64,000 bases of DNA from Prorocentrum cordatum (GCA_963575745.1 CAUYUJ010014260.1:578976-642975), one strand, 5' to 3'; counted from the stretch's first letter, positions 1 to 12,357 are shown. Notes: generated from the sequence alone by a model not told the origin. Numbers and translations: made by a program.

Positions 1-1590
1 ATCGCGCCTGAATTTGGCGCTCGCATATGGGAGAACTATGGTTACGTGCTTTGATCATGAAGCGTACGTCGATCGGTGTTTTTTGGTGATCATTGCCTGC
101 AGCATCACTCGTTTTTGGAGGTATGCAGAGTCTGCATGCGCCGCGGCTGACATGCAGGCGGGCACCGAAGAAACAATAATTTCGGGCCCACTGCAACGCG
201 CAACGTCCTATCAAGGGACCTCGGCAACCTGGTTGCCAATTTGAGAAAATAAATATACACACATATTTGACTACACGAGCACCACTCGCCAGCGCTATGG
301 AACAACAGAGACACATATCAACGCACGCACACGTACACGCACACCGGGCCGCAACTTGGGCCTCGGACGACATCTGTAATGGAAGGCGCGAACGCGCTTC
401 AGAGCTCATGAAGCACCAGCTGGCCAAGCCCACTTGGTGAGCGTATTCTTATTTGGCGTTTCGACATTGGGCGGAAGGGGGGGGAAGGGGGGGGTCTGGC
501 TCCAGACCTCTGCTTAGTGCGACTGTTTGCGACAGTGCGCCCTCTGGGGGAGGGAGTTCACCTGCTCGAAACGGGCGCCCAAAATAGCCAAGATCCACTC
601 CACGGGGGGGGAGAGGGGGGGGTGGCGAGGGCCCGCGTCGATCGGCGAAACAATGAATAAAAAACAATCACTTGTCAAAACACCCGAGACTTTTACTGCT
701 TCGAGCAATCTCCACCCCAAATCACGAGGCGGGACAAGGCGGGACACCTTGGGGAGCACAGGCACACGTCTTCGGGCCTTGCGGCCGCGGCATGCAGCGG
801 CCAGCTACGTCAAAGAGGCACGCTGCGGCATACCATTGGAGAGCTCTGGGACACTTTGGGCCTGGTGGCCGCGGTGTGCAAGGTGCGCGAGGCGGGTCGG
901 GAACTCCACGTGCTGTTCATTCCAACTGATGAGACACTTTTCCACCACCGCTACCAGAGGCAGGACGGGGGAAAAGGGAGGATGGGGAGGACCTTCTTCT
1001 CCTCCTACTTCTCTCCCCCTCCTCCTCCTCCGTCTCCCCCTCCCTCCTCTCCTACGAGTGGTAGTGATGGTGGGAAATCGGCCTATCATCCAACAACCCC
1101 AACCTGTCCCCATGGGTAACAACAACACACGTCCATGACCTGATTGACTAGGACACCCACAGCAGCTGGCCACCGGATCCGTGGAGAGGTCCAGGCCCAA
1201 CTTCTCGTAGACGCGGTTCCTCCGCAGCCCCTGCAGGGTGGCGTCCGTGCCTGCTGGCGCTGACGCGCGGAATCTGTCAGGCAATATGGGCGCTGCCGGT
1301 CCCGAGGCTTGAAGGTTCCAGTCTTCCTCCCCCCATGCCCGTACCTCACCCTCCGTCCTCACAGTCCTGAACTGCTACTCATCTTCTTCGATGGCAGTGA
1401 GAGGAGCTAGACAAAGTATGATCGCTCTGTTTTGTGTTTCGTGCTGCTTCCTGAGGAGCAACGTGCATCCTCAATACCGGCGCTTCTGAGGCAGCCAGTA
1501 CGGCATGTCCCTTGAGCCAAAACATGGCAGTGCACGCGGACAGTGTTGAGGGCGCCAGCCTTATGACGGCGGCAGCAGTAATGAGATACA
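1..1590. other. Unassigned region
   Basis: I see no supported gene. The stretch has several G runs (around 476-498 and 604-622) and a pyrimidine-rich patch at 1000-1055. Short open frames overlap on both strands and none resembles a known family. A spliced-leader relic at 1511 is listed separately. Confidence 0.4.
1511..1528 (-). other. Spliced-leader relic
   Basis: The minus strand reads GCCATGTTTTGGCTCAAG. This equals the leader 3' part GCCATTTTGGCTCAAG with two extra bases (GT) after CAT. No gene is recognisable directly downstream on the minus strand. Confidence 0.5.
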
Positions 1591-2000
1591 GCTGTCTTCG
1601 ACTCCCTCCGTCGTCCTCCTCCGTCCTCCTCCCTTCTTTAACCTCCCCCTCTCCTCCCTTCTCCATCATCTCTCCCTCCCTCACCCCTTCCGTCCGCCTA
1701 TCCCCTCACTCCTCCTCCCCCTCACCTCCATCCCAACCCCCCTTGGCATATACAGCAACATGAGAGAATCAAGCCGAAGTCCGCCCCTATGTTTCTGTCC
1801 TTCCCCTAATCCTCCTCCCCCCTCCTCCCCCACCTATCCCTCCCCTTTCTAATGCTTTCTTCTCCGTCCTCCTCCAGTCTCCTTCATCCTCCTGTCCTTT
1901 CTTACGCCCCTTCCCCTCCTCCTCCCCCGATGACTTCTCCACCTCCTCCTCCTCCTCCTCCGCCTGTCTCTCTCTCTCTCTCTCTTTCTCTCTCCCCACC
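1590..2000. repeat. Pyrimidine-rich tract with (CT)n
   Basis: The plus strand is almost entirely C and T for about 400 bp, with TCC runs and a (TC)n run at 1967-1993. It yields poly-Pro/Ser frames on one strand and Glu/Arg frames on the other, which are not genes. Confidence 0.8.
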
Positions 2001-2292
2001 CTCCTCAGCAGTGAGAGGAAGAGAAAGAGAAAGAGATAAGGGAAGGTGGTGGGGGGGTGGATCCAGAGGAGGATACGGGAGGACGATGGGGGCCAGGAGC
2101 CCAACACGACCAAGTCCCACAAACACAGGGGGCCAAGACCTGGAAGGACATGGCCTCCAGGCCTTTCTGATGTCGACGCCCACCGAGATCGCCCCGAAGG
2201 GTCACACGGAAATCACAAGCAAAACAGTGAAGAGGCAAGGAGGAGTCACAGCACCTGCTGGGCGAACAGGCGCTGGCCGCGCCCCTGCGACG

Positions 2293-2352
2293 AGGAGGAG
2301 GAGAAGGAGGAGGAGGAGGAGGAGGAGGAGGAGGAGGAGGAGGAGGAGGACG
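2293..2352. repeat. (GGA)n microsatellite
   Basis: A nearly perfect GGA run inside otherwise unassigned DNA. Confidence 0.9.
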
Positions 2353-2544
2353 GCGACGACAAGCAAAATGCCCTCGCCACAACAACTGCCGCCCGCCTGC
2401 CTGCGAAAGACCCAAGAAAAAAAGGAGGGGCAAAAAGCCGTGGCCCAGGCGGCGCGGCCCACCGCGAGCTGCGAGCTGCATAGGCCGCGCGGGTGCGACG
2501 CCGTGGTGGCGGGGACGACCCGCGTGTGGGTCACATGGCAACCG

Positions 2545-2730
2545 GAGCGGCCACTGTATAACCAGATGAGGCGCTTTACAAACAGCATTGGCTTTCCCAG
2601 AAGGGCACTTTGCAACCAGGAAGGCCACTTTACAACCAGGCGAGAAAACGCACATAAGCGACACACGCTTCCGAAATCCCCGTGGGTCGGGGGGCACTTC
2701 GCTCTCTGAAGCGTCTTAGTTGTAAAGTGA
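2545..2730. repeat. Short minisatellite with TTTACAACCAG units
   Basis: Repeated words such as CTTTACAACCAGG and CTGTATAACCAG occur here. They are the reverse complement of the GGTTGTAAAG minisatellite inside the duplicated block at 4.7 and 8.0 kb. Confidence 0.55.
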
Positions 2731-2771
2731 CCTGTCTGAAGCGAGAATATACGAAATGGCGGATCCATAAT

Positions 2772-3095
2772 GGCATCCAACAATAATCCTATTGGAATCC
2801 TAGTGGCACCCTTCCCGCTGGGATCCTGTTGGCATCATGTGACCCCCACTGGTATCCAACAAGATTCCTCGATATGGGACTTACGGGTGTCCTACTGGAT
2901 TCCGACGGGGCGTTTCCTATTGAAACCCGTCGGGGCCCTTCCCAATGGAAAACGATTGGAAACTCCAGTGGGTTACAATCGAAAAACCTCCTATTGGAAT
3001 GCTGCGGGGAACGCACTGGGGGTGGAATATGTAAACCCAGTGGGCATGCTTGTGGGATCCAAGAGGAGCTATTGGAACCCACTTGAGATCCAATA
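2772..3095. repeat. Degenerate minisatellite with TTGGAATCC/GGGATCC units
   Basis: Units of about 20-30 bp built on TTGGAATCC, TGGGATCC and CTGGTATCC recur across about 320 bp. Their spacing is irregular and no conserved reading frame emerges. Confidence 0.6.
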
Positions 3096-3199
3096 GATAT
3101 CATCCCGCTACAGGCTGGTGACAGGCCTGGGCGGTTTAAGATCGTTTGACGCCCATGCCCTAAATCTACATCTTTGCTGGAGCTGCATGACCTCTGCTG

Positions 3200-4118
3200 G
3201 AAGATCAGGATATAGAGAAACGTTCGCCGAAAAATGCGCAGAAGAACGCGCACGCCCCCAGGAGAGCGGACATGTGGCCAAGAAGTCGCTTGTATAATTC
3301 TAGCCAACGCATGCGGATCATATTTGGTTGCATCATAGGCATGTGTTGCCATCGCGCCTCATCATATTGCAACGACAAAACCGTATGTTTTCGCATGTGC
3401 GGAAGCATGCGCGCCCAGAAATGCGGCAATGTGGCCAGGACATCGTTGGTCAATGTCTAGCCAATACATGTGGATTTCAAATGGTTGTCTGCTAGCATGC
3501 GAAGACATGTTTGTCATTGGTAAACTAGCCGAAACGTGTGGATTTCAATATGCGTGTGTGTGTGTGTTTGACCGCAAGGTCAAGCTTCGTTCTCGCGCCT
3601 CATCGTTTGGCCAGAACAAAACCAGATGGTTTCGCAGTCGCGGTCGCATGCATACCCAGGAGGACGGACATGTGGATACAAAATCAATGATAACACCCTG
3701 GCCAGTACTTGTGGATTTCAAATCGCGGGCTTTCGAATCATAAACCATGTTTGTCCTCGCGCCTCATCGCCCGACCATCTCGAAAACCGTCTGTTTTCGC
3801 AATTGCAAAAATGCGTGACCAGACGGGCAACAGTGTGGCCAATAAATCGAAGATAACATTCGGACCACTAAGTGTGGATACCAATGCGTTTTTTGTTCAC
3901 CGACAGCTTTTGTCCTCGCGCTAAATCTTCTGACAATAACAAAACCACCTGTTTTCGCATTCGCGGAAACATGCGCGCCCAGGTGGGCAAAAATATGGCC
4001 AAGGAGTCGTTTGTGAAACTCGAACCAACGCATGTGGATTTCAAACTGTTGCGTTTTGCATCATAGGCCATGTTTGTCCTCGCGCCCCATCGTCTGTCAA
4101 TCGCAAAAGCGCATGTTT
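3200..4118. repeat. Tandem array, about 165-bp unit
   Basis: Diverged copies share, in order, GTGGCCAA..TCG, AACGCATGTGGATTTCAAA, CATAGGCCATGTTTGTCCTCG, CGCCTCATCG and GTTTTCGCA..GCGGAA. Copies begin near 3300, 3460, 3700, 3865 and 4022. The last copy runs into the start of the 3.27-kb duplication, whose first bases (GCGCAATTGCGGAAGC) are part of this repeat. Confidence 0.7.
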
Positions 4119-4249
4119 GCGCAATTGCGGAAGCACGCGTACCAAGGAGGGCGGAAAGAGCCCGAGAAATCGTTGGTTAAATTCGACCCAATGTATTCGA
4201 ATTTCAATGTGTATAGTTCTTGCCACGCAGGCACTTTGTGTACTCGTTT

Positions 4250-4665
4250 GGCAGAGGCTTTAGAGCGCTCAGGCGCTCGGAGGCCTCTGTTGAGCGCTCA
4301 GGCGCTCAGACGCCTCTGCAAAACGCCCAGACGCTCAGAAGCCTCTGCAGAGCGCTCAGGAACTCAGAAGCCTCTGCAGGCGCTCAGGCGCTCAAAAACC
4401 TTTGCAGAACGCTTAGGCGCCCAGCAGACTCTGCAGAGCGCCCCGGCGCCCAGAAGCCTCAGCAAAGTGCTCAGGCGCCCAAAGGCCTCTGCAAAGCGCT
4501 CCTGCGCTCAGATGCCCCTGCAGAGAGCTCAGGCGCCCAGATGTCTCTCTGCAAAGTGCTCAGGCGCTCAGAAGCCTCTGCAAAGCGCTCAGGCGCTCTG
4601 ATGCCTCTGCAGAGCGCCCAAGCGCTCAGAAGCTCCAGAAGCCCCTGCAGAACGCGCGCGCGCTT
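4250..4665. repeat. 29-bp minisatellite, copy 1
   Basis: About 14 units of a 28-29-bp repeat built on GCGCTCAGAAGCCTCTGCAG. Measured spacings of CCTCTG are 29, 29, 29, then 28. Overlapping frames of 150-190 codons over it are repeat artefacts. Confidence 0.9.
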
Positions 4666-4669
4666 CTGA

Positions 4670-4875
4670 ATGCTGGTTGTAAAGTGGCCGTTCTGGTTGC
4701 AAAGAGCCCCGTCTGGGTTGTAAAGGGGTCCGTTCTGGTTGTGAAGTGGGCTGTTCTGGTTGTAAAATGGTCGTTTTCAAAGGAATACCGGAATACCAAG
4801 GAATTCGATCCTTCGTTGGTTGTATAGTGACCTCTTTCGGTTGTAATGTGTCGTTCGGGTTGTAAAGAGACTGAT
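4670..4875. repeat. 20-21-bp GGTTGTAAAG minisatellite, copy 1
   Basis: Units such as GGTTGTAAAGTGGCCGTTCT repeat with small changes, then become irregular after about 4770. Confidence 0.85.
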
Positions 4876-4904
4876 TCTCGGGGCGACTCCCCCAGAGGAA
4901 GAAC

Positions 4905-5048
4905 AGGTGCCCATACCGCTGCGCGTCCCCCGTCTTCTTGGCCTTTCTGGGCCTCCTGGGAAGCCCTTGTCGCCACGGTTGGATTCGCCCCGAGATTCTG
5001 GCCAGAATGCACCCGGGGAAAAGTCCGTGGAGTAGCGGTATCGGTCTA
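4905..5048 (+). mobile_element. Small TIR element (ATACCGCTAC family), copy 1
   Basis: The left end has GCCCATACCGCTGC and the right end has GTAGCGGTATCGG, which are inverted copies of one another. The interior (GGATTCGCCCCGAGATTCTG, then GCACCCGGGGAAAAG) matches the reverse complement of 14878-15021. It is non-coding and MITE-like. Confidence 0.6.
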
Positions 5049-6580
5049 CTTTTTCTCGTGGTTTCTCTGGGCAACTCTAGAGGGCCCAAGACGGTTCCGT
5101 GCAGGGCGGTCGTGCCTTAACACGGGCAGCTGAGCCCCGTGCAAGAGATAAGGGGCCTCTCAACAGGTGCGGCTCGGCAACTCGCCCGCCCGAGTGACAG
5201 TGGAGAACGGGCACACATGACTGGTGGCAGCCACGCGCCACCCCCGCGATGCCCAATAATCCAAGGCCGCTGTCAACAGAAAAGCAGCGAACCAGCGCGC
5301 AGCAGGACCGACCTGAGCATCGCTTAACTGATCCCCATCTCCACCAGCGTGGGCTGGGACCCACTGGCCAATTTACCCCCCTGATGGGGATATAGGCCGC
5401 TCGCTTCGGGTTTCGAGGGGCATATCCCCAACTGAGGTGGTGAGACAGTGGGGCTCGAGATTTGGATGGGGATGGGGATAGGGATCGGTTCAACGATACT
5501 GACGATCATCCTGTAGGCTGAAAGAGGAGACGAACTCTCGGCTGAAGCTCTGCGGCGGCGGACCGCGGCCTGAAGCCCGGAGCGAATCCTTCTCCACTGG
5601 GCCTTCGCACATCCTGCGCTGCCGCCGGTTGAGAGCGGAACAGAAAGCATCAGGGAGAGCAGCCGGCATCAAAAGCACCGTGCGAGGGCGATCCACGATC
5701 GGAAGCAAGGGAAACCAAAACTTGGTGGAGTTCTAGAGAAAGGGGGCATCAGCTCCCCCAAACACTGTGGGCATATCCAGTATAAGCGAAAGCGCCGTGT
5801 AGAAGGAATGAGATTATCAAAGCCCGGCGCAGAAGAATCGACGATGTCATGCTGACATCCAAACAAACAGCCGTGATATTGCACGTGAAAGCGCGCCGAA
5901 ACGCCCATGCCCCTAACACAGATATGGGGGACAAAAACCAGTCCCAAGAAAGGCCCAATCTTTTGAATTACCTATCCCACACTTCTCTCAATGTGCAGGC
6001 TCACATCATCTCGGACCTCCCCCATCCACCTTACAATGTGGGCCCTTAGATCAGTTCCAGCATCCAAATTGAATCAGGAGAGACCGCCAGAACACGGCGC
6101 GCCGCTGTTGGGAAACTCCGATGGTCGGGATCAACAAGGCATGACAATCTACAGAGCAGGCTCTGCGATCGGCGGTAGCTCTCCAGAAGAGCAGGAGCGA
6201 AACTGTCCTGCGACCCTCCTGCGATTGTGCTGTAGATGCCAATCTCATCATCATCACCAACATCCCAGAACGTCGCCTCCATGATCCCCAGAATGGCCAG
6301 GACCTCCCCGGAACGACTATCTAACCGGTGTTTCGTGGCCAGGGGCGCAACTTCCAGGTTTGGCAAGATTCAAGAAGGCCGGTCGCCTTCATTTTTCTCT
6401 GCACGATATCGTTGTAAGGGTACCGAGGCCCGACCACGAGCAACTGGGGCGCCGACTCATGCGCCCTCGATAAGTATTTTGAGATTTGCGCAAAAATGCA
6501 GCACGAAGGAGAGGATGCCGAGGCAGAGGGCATGGGAGACACAGGCGTTCCGAGAGGAGGTGGGGCCAGCCTGACGCACA

Positions 6581-7327
6581 TCATGCGCGCGAGGGGAAAA
6601 ACTTAGCGATGGGCTTCTTCCATTGCTCCGACGCTGCAGCGAGACCGATCACCAGCCCAAGATACTTATATCGGGTCACAACTTGGACGCTCGTCAAAGA
6701 CGGGCAGGCGCGAACAAGCTGTAAACATTGATATTGAGCTGCCTTGGAGTGCAGCAGAACAACGCACTTGCACAGGTCAAGGGCCTGACCGGCAACAGCC
6801 TCAAAACGTTGATCAACTGCAGAGATAACTCGAACGCGCGCGAGAGCCTCGCGAATGCTGCACAAACAATCAGCAGCATTTTCAACACGCAAGTGTTGAC
6901 ATGAATAGCATTGTGCGCAGCTGCACGCGCGCAACGGAGCAGCACCCAAACCAAACCGAACCATGGACAATGGATCGCCCTGGCGAACTCTCCGAGCAAT
7001 CCCCATCTCCCGAAGAGCCTCGCCCGCAAGAAATACTAGCAGAGCTTTTGTCCCAAAGATGCGGACCAACCGAACAATGCATCCAGACATCCCCACCCAC
7101 CCACCCCTATGTATTCCAAGACCTCCAAGACCTCCAAGAACCATGGGATCGACGGGGAGGGGGGGGGGGGCATAATTTTCAGTCATTACAAGAGAGCGGC
7201 CCCCACTACCTCGGGCGCACCTCGTCAGCGCCTGCGCGCAGCCGTGCTGCATCAAGCAGTGCAAACCTGAGTGGTTGGGGCGAGCGCCTTGGCAACCTCC
7301 TTCAGCGGCCAAGACGCGCGCGCACAT
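6581..7327 (-). pseudogene. LINE reverse-transcriptase fragment, copy 1
   Basis: A 249-codon minus-strand frame carries RT blocks of a LINE. The QG box appears as RRVRQGDPLS, followed by SIREALARV, AVAGQALDLCKCVVL (similar to the LNLxKCxxxP block after the active site) and YKYLGLVIG. The expected YADD catalytic box is degraded to NAAD, so the enzyme cannot be active. Poly-G runs interrupt the 5' part. Nothing recognisable follows at 5.3-6.5 kb except short broken frames. The 9.7-10.5 kb copy is even more broken. Confidence 0.75.
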
Positions 7328-7524
7328 GATATAATGGCACCCGCGCTCGCCATCGACAGGAGCGGGAGTTCAGGATGGCGCGGTAGACTTGCGCAATTGC
7401 GGAAGCACGCGTACCAAGGAGGGCGGAAAGAGCCCGAGAAATCGCGGGTTAAATTCGACCCAGTGTATTCGAATTTCAATGTGTATAGTTTTGCCACGCA
7501 GGCACTTTGTGTACTCGTTTGGCA

Positions 7525-7935
7525 AAGGCTTTAGAGCGCTCAGGCGCTCGGAGGCCTCTGTTGAGCGCTCAGGCGCTCAGACGCCTCTGCAAAACGCCCA
7601 GACGCTCAGAAGCCTCTGCAGAGCGCCCAGGCGCTCAGAAGCCTCTGCAGGCGCTCAGGCGCTCAAAAACCCTTGCAGAACGCTTAGGCGCCCAGCAGAC
7701 TCTGCAGAGCGCTCCGGCGCCCAGAAGCCTCAGCGTAGTGCTCAGGCGCTCAAAAGCATCTGCAGAGCGCCCCTGCGCTCAGATGCCCCTGCAGAGAGCT
7801 CAGGCGCTCAGATGTCTCTGCAAAGTGCTCAGGCGCTCAGAAGCCTCTGCAAAGCGCTCAGGCGCTCTGATGCCTTTGCAGAGCGCCCAAGCGCTCAGAA
7901 GCTCCAGAAACCCCTGCAGAACGCGCGCGCTTCTG
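7525..7935. repeat. 29-bp minisatellite, copy 2
   Basis: Same array as at 4250-4665, in the second copy of the duplication, with similar unit order. Confidence 0.9.
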
Positions 7936-7937
7936 AA

Positions 7938-8140
7938 TGCTGGTTGTAACGTGGCCGTTCTGGTTGCAAGGGGCCCCGTCTGGGTTGTAAAGGGGTCCGT
8001 TCTGGTTGTGAAGTGGGCTGTTCTGGTTGTAAAATGGTCGTTTTCAAAGGAATACCGGAATGCCAGGGAATTCGATCCTTCGTTGGTTGTAAAGTGACCT
8101 CTCTCGGTTGTAAAATGTCGTTCGGGTTGTAAAGAGACTG
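7938..8140. repeat. 20-21-bp GGTTGTAAAG minisatellite, copy 2
   Basis: Counterpart of 4670-4875 in the second duplication copy. Confidence 0.85.
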
Positions 8141-8155
8141 ACCCCCGGAGGAAGA

Positions 8156-8301
8156 GCGGGTGCCCATGCCGCTGCGCGCCCCCCGTCATCTTGGCCTTTC
8201 TGGGCCTCCTGGGAAGCCCTTGTCGCCGCGGTTGGATTCGCCCCGAGATTCTGGCCAGAATGCACCCGGGGAAAAGTCCGTGGAATAACGGTATCGGTCT
8301 A
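8156..8301 (+). mobile_element. Small TIR element (ATACCGCTAC family), copy 2
   Basis: This copy was carried along by the 3.27-kb duplication. Its ends are slightly degraded (CATGCCGCTGC and ATAACGGTATCGG). Confidence 0.55.
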
Positions 8302-9727
8302 CTTTTTCTCATTGTTTCTCCGGGCAACTCTGGAGGGCCCAAGACGGTTCCGCGCAGGGCGGTCGTGCCTTAACACGGGCAGCTCAGCCCCGCGCAAGAA
8401 ATAAGGGGCCTCTCAACAGGTGCGGCTCGGCAACTCGCCCGCCCGAGTGACAGTGGAGAACGGGCCGACATGACTGGTGGCAGCCACGCGCCACCCCCGC
8501 GATACCCAATAATCCAGGGCCGCTGTCAACAGAAAAGCAGCGAACCAGCGCGCAGCAGGACCGACCTGAGCATCGCTTAACTGACCCCCATCCCCACCAG
8601 CGTGGGCTGGGACCCACTGGCCAATTTACCCCCCTGATGGGGACATAGGCTGCTCGCTTCGGGTTTCGAGGGGCATATCCCCAACTGAGGTGGTGAGACA
8701 GTGGGGCTCGAGATTTGGATGGGGATGGGGATGGGGATCGGTTCAACGATACTGACGATCATCCTGTAGGCTGAAAGAGGAGACGAACTCTCCTTTTATC
8801 TGCCAGCCTTCGGCTGAAGCTCTGCGGCGGCGGACCGCGGCCTGAAGCCCGGAGCGAATCCTTCTCCACTGGGCCTTCGCACATCCTGCGCTGCCGCCGG
8901 TTGAGAGCGGAACAGAAAGCATCAGGGAGAGCAGCCGGCATCAGAAGCACCGTGCGAGGGCGATCCACGATCGGAAGCAAGGGAAACCAAAACTTGGTGG
9001 AGTTCTAGAGAAAGGGGGCATCAGCTCCCCCAAACACTGTGGGCATATCCAGTATAAGCGAGAGCGCCGTGTAGAAGGAATGAGATTATCAAAGCCCGGC
9101 GCAGAAGAATCGACGATGTCATGCTGACATCCAAACAAACAGCCGTGATATTGCACGTGAAAGCGCGCCGAAACGCCCATGCCCCTAACACGCATATGGG
9201 GGACAAAAACCAGTCCCAAGAAAGGCCCAATCTTTTGAATTACCTATCCCACACAAGTCTCAATGTGCAGGCTCACATCATCTCGGACCTCCCCCATCCA
9301 CCGTACAATGTGGGCCCTTAGATCAGTTCCAGCATCCAAATTGAATCAGGAGAGACCGCCAGAACACGGCGCGCCGCTGCTGGGAAACTCCGTTGGTCTG
9401 GATCAACAAGGCATGACAATCTACAGAGCAGGCTCTGCGATCGGCGGTAGCTCTCCAGAAGAGCAAGAGCGAAACTGTCCTGCGACCCTCCTGCAATTGT
9501 GCGGTAGATGCCAATCTCATCATCATCGCCAACACCCCATAACGTCGCCTCCATGACCTCCAGAATGGCCGGGACTTCCCCGGAACGGCTATCTAACCGG
9601 TGTTTCGTGGCCAGGGGCGCAACTTCCAGGTTTGGCGAGATTCAGGAAGGCCGGTCGCTTTCATTTTTTCTGCGCGACATCGTTGTAAGGGTACCGAGAC
9701 CCGACCGCGAGCAACTGGGGCGCCGAC

Positions 9728-10540
9728 TCATACGCCCTCGATAGGTATTTTGAAATTTGCGCAAACTGCAGCTCGAAGGAGAGGATGCTGAGGCAGAGGG
9801 CATGGGAGACACAAGCGTTCTGAAAGGAGGTGGGGCCAGCCTGACGCACATCGCGCGCGCGAGGGGAAAAACTTAGCGATGGGCTTCGTCCATTGTTCCG
9901 ACGCTGCAGCGAGATCGATCACCACCCCAAGATACTTACATCGGGTCACAACTTGGACGCTCGTCAAAGACGGGCAGGCGCGAACAAGCTGCAAACATTG
10001 ATATTGAGCTGCCTTGGAGTGCAGCAGAACAGCGCACTTGCACAGGTCAAGGGCCTAACCGGCAACAGCCTCGAAACGTTGAGCAACTGCAGAGATAACT
10101 CGAACGCGCGTGAGTGCCTCGCGAATGCTGCGCAAACAGTCAGCAACATATTCAACACGCAAGTGTTGACATGAATAGCATTGCGCGCTACTGCACGCAC
10201 GCAACGGAGCAGCACCCAGACCAAACCGAACCATCGACGATGGATCGCCCTGGCGAACTCTCCGAGCAATCCCCATCCCCCGAAGAGCCTCACCCGCGAG
10301 AGAAATACTAGCAGAGCTTCTGTCCCAAAGCACGCGGACCAACCGAACAATGCATCCAGAAATCCCCACCCACCCACCCCTATGTATTCCAAGACCTCCA
10401 AGACCTCCAAGAACCATGGGATCGACGGGGAGGGGGGGGGGGGGGGCATAATTTTCAATCATTACAAGAGAGCGGTCCCCACTACCTCGGGCGCGCCTCG
10501 TCAGCGCCTGCGCGCAGCCGTGCTGCGTCAAGAAGTGCAA
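9728..10540 (-). pseudogene. LINE reverse-transcriptase fragment, copy 2
   Basis: This is the duplicate of 6581-7327. It reads RRVRQGDPSS, YVAD at the catalytic box, SIREALTRV, then after a frameshift CKYLGVVIDLAAASEQW and IAKFFPSRA. It lies downstream, on the same strand, of the endonuclease fragment at 11.4-12.0 kb. The pair may therefore be the remains of one LINE whose RT end was later duplicated. Confidence 0.75.
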
Positions 10541-10669
10541 ACCTGAGTGGTTGGGGCGAGCGCCTTGACAACCTCATTCAGCGGCCAAGACGCGCGCGCA
10601 CATGATATAATGGCACCCGCGCTCACCATCGGCAGGGGCGGGAGTTCAGGATGGCGCGGTAGACTTTGG

Positions 10670-11085
10670 GGCCCGCATCGTCGACCGAATCGCCTTGGTG
10701 GAAAAAAAAGCCACGATCGCGCGGGGCACATATTCGGGGGGGCCCGAAACGCCCCCAGGAAAGTGCCCGATGGGCGTCGAACGAGGCCCGAGAGGCATCT
10801 CCAAGGCGCTAGCCCAGATGGACTCCCAACAGGCCCATATGGAATCCCAGATGACATCCCTCAAGGGCACAAGCAGGCCGACGCTGCATGCACACCGAAT
10901 CACGGGAGGCATCAGAGCGCACGCCAGATTTAGTTCGCCCCAAACAGGCGCCAACAGGCTCGCCAGCAGGAAGCGCGGCCAGGAGCTTGTCCCACTCTCC
11001 AGAAAAAATCGTTCGACTTGGCTTACCACAGCGGGGTACGCATGCTCTCCGCTTCTCAAGCTACTGTAAACAGTGTTGACCGCCA
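10670..11085. other. Unassigned stretch
   Basis: Unique-looking sequence between the duplicated block and a TG-rich microsatellite. Overlapping frames are open on both strands, and none is recognisable. Confidence 0.3.
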
Positions 11086-11300
11086 AACAATATGTGTATA
11101 TATATGTGAGTGTGTACAGATATGTGTGTTTGCGTGTATGTATGTATGTAAGTATGCATGTGCATAGTTATATGTATATGTGGCATGTGCATTTAACAGT
11201 GCATGTATATGTATATGTATATGCATTGTATATGTGTATGTAAATGCGTATGAGTGTGTATCTGCACGTGTATATGTATACACATATATACATCCGTTCT
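11085..11300. repeat. TATG/TG-rich microsatellite
   Basis: About 210 bp of ATGTATATG and GTGTATGT words, locally AT-rich. A run of about 19 C lies just beyond it at 11337-11355. Both interrupt what may be one LINE. Confidence 0.85.
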
Positions 11301-11354
11301 AAGCGGGCAGCGTGGTCCGGGACCCCGCTCACCGCGCCCCCCCCCCCCCCCCCC

Positions 11355-11965
11355 TCAGCGTCGTGCTCGTGGAAGGATTCCATCCAGTTGAACGCAGTCA
11401 TGAACATCAGCGCATGTCAGAAACCCCGATGCAACTTGTGACGGCCAGACCATGCAGGCTGGAATTCCAATCGCCTGAAAGGATCGAGAAACCGCTGGCT
11501 CCATGCGGGCCTCGCGGCGGATCGCGCGAAGCACGTTCAGGCACGCGTGAAAGGAATCCGCCACGCGAGGCGGATGCACGTTGACAATATTGAAGCGCCC
11601 CATGGGGGTTCCTCACAGGGGAGGAAATGAATGCATCTGACGACTGCCCACAACCGCAATAACTCCACCTGCGTTGTCACGACCATGAAAACCAAGTAGC
11701 CATATTAGTGAGAAGGGATCTGGAAAGACAGATAATCAATATCATTCGGCTGTCCATGGACTTCTTGGGTAGCAAGGATGCCGTGCAAATTGCACGAGGA
11801 TTCGAAACATCTCACATTCCTGGCAGCACGGTCCTGACGAAGCAAGCACACAGACACAAGCAACCATTCAGCATTCCACGTCAATAGAAACATGGGAGTG
11901 GGAGGGGAGAAGTATAACGAAATACCATCACTCGCCCGACACGGTGCATCTACATAATCACGCAC
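11355..11965 (-). pseudogene. LINE APE-type endonuclease fragment
   Basis: The minus-strand frame 11965-11705 has LLTWNAEWLL and then LATQEVHG, the first two signature blocks of endonuclease/exonuclease/phosphatase folds (catalytic Asn and Glu). The next frame (11603-11355) continues with FNIVNVHPPR, resembling the following block. A frame change and stop separate the two. The later catalytic Asp/His blocks are not visible before the microsatellite at 11.1-11.3 kb. Confidence 0.6.
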
Positions 11966-12357
11966 ATGGTGGGCAACACCCGCAACACAGGCAGCGAAGG
12001 CGCGCCACTCGCACGCACAGCATCCGAGAGCATGACATGCTCAGGCGTGTCACAGCACAACGGGTCGCACACATCCGAAGAGATGAGGCACCCAACCCCC
12101 TGGCTGTATCCCAGGCGCCTGGCAATTCCTGGGTTTCCGTCAGACTCAATTATGCAGGTGCGGTTTGCTCTGGTTTGCAATGTCAACAACGGAATCAATG
12201 TGCACATCCGAAAACTTCCACTGATGCAACCCCGCACGGTTGGGAACAATCACGAACTGGACATCTTCAACTTTGAGCATGCACAACGTCCAGGAGACAT
12301 CGGCCGTCGAGATTTGGAAACGACCCCACCATTACCAGAACAGTACATATGAAACAT

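Larger units (their letters stand above)
4119..7390. repeat. 3.27-kb direct tandem duplication, copy 1
   Basis: This block and 7391-10666 are collinear at an offset of 3270-3276 bp, with only scattered substitutions and small indels. Both start GCGCAATTGCGGAAGCACGC and end CGGTAGACTT, so the junction at 7390/7391 is exact. Each copy carries a 29-bp minisatellite, a 20-21-bp minisatellite, a small TIR element and a minus-strand RT fragment. Confidence 0.95.
7391..10666. repeat. 3.27-kb direct tandem duplication, copy 2
   Basis: Second copy of the block. Differences include about 20 extra bases near 8795-8815, loss of about 17 bases near 8140, and frameshifts in the RT fragment. The close match suggests a fairly recent duplication. 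Confidence 0.95.

Noticed and set aside
11696-11718. GTAGCCATATTAG word resembling the leader 5' part
   Set aside because: Only the first eight bases match and the TGGCTCAAG end is absent.
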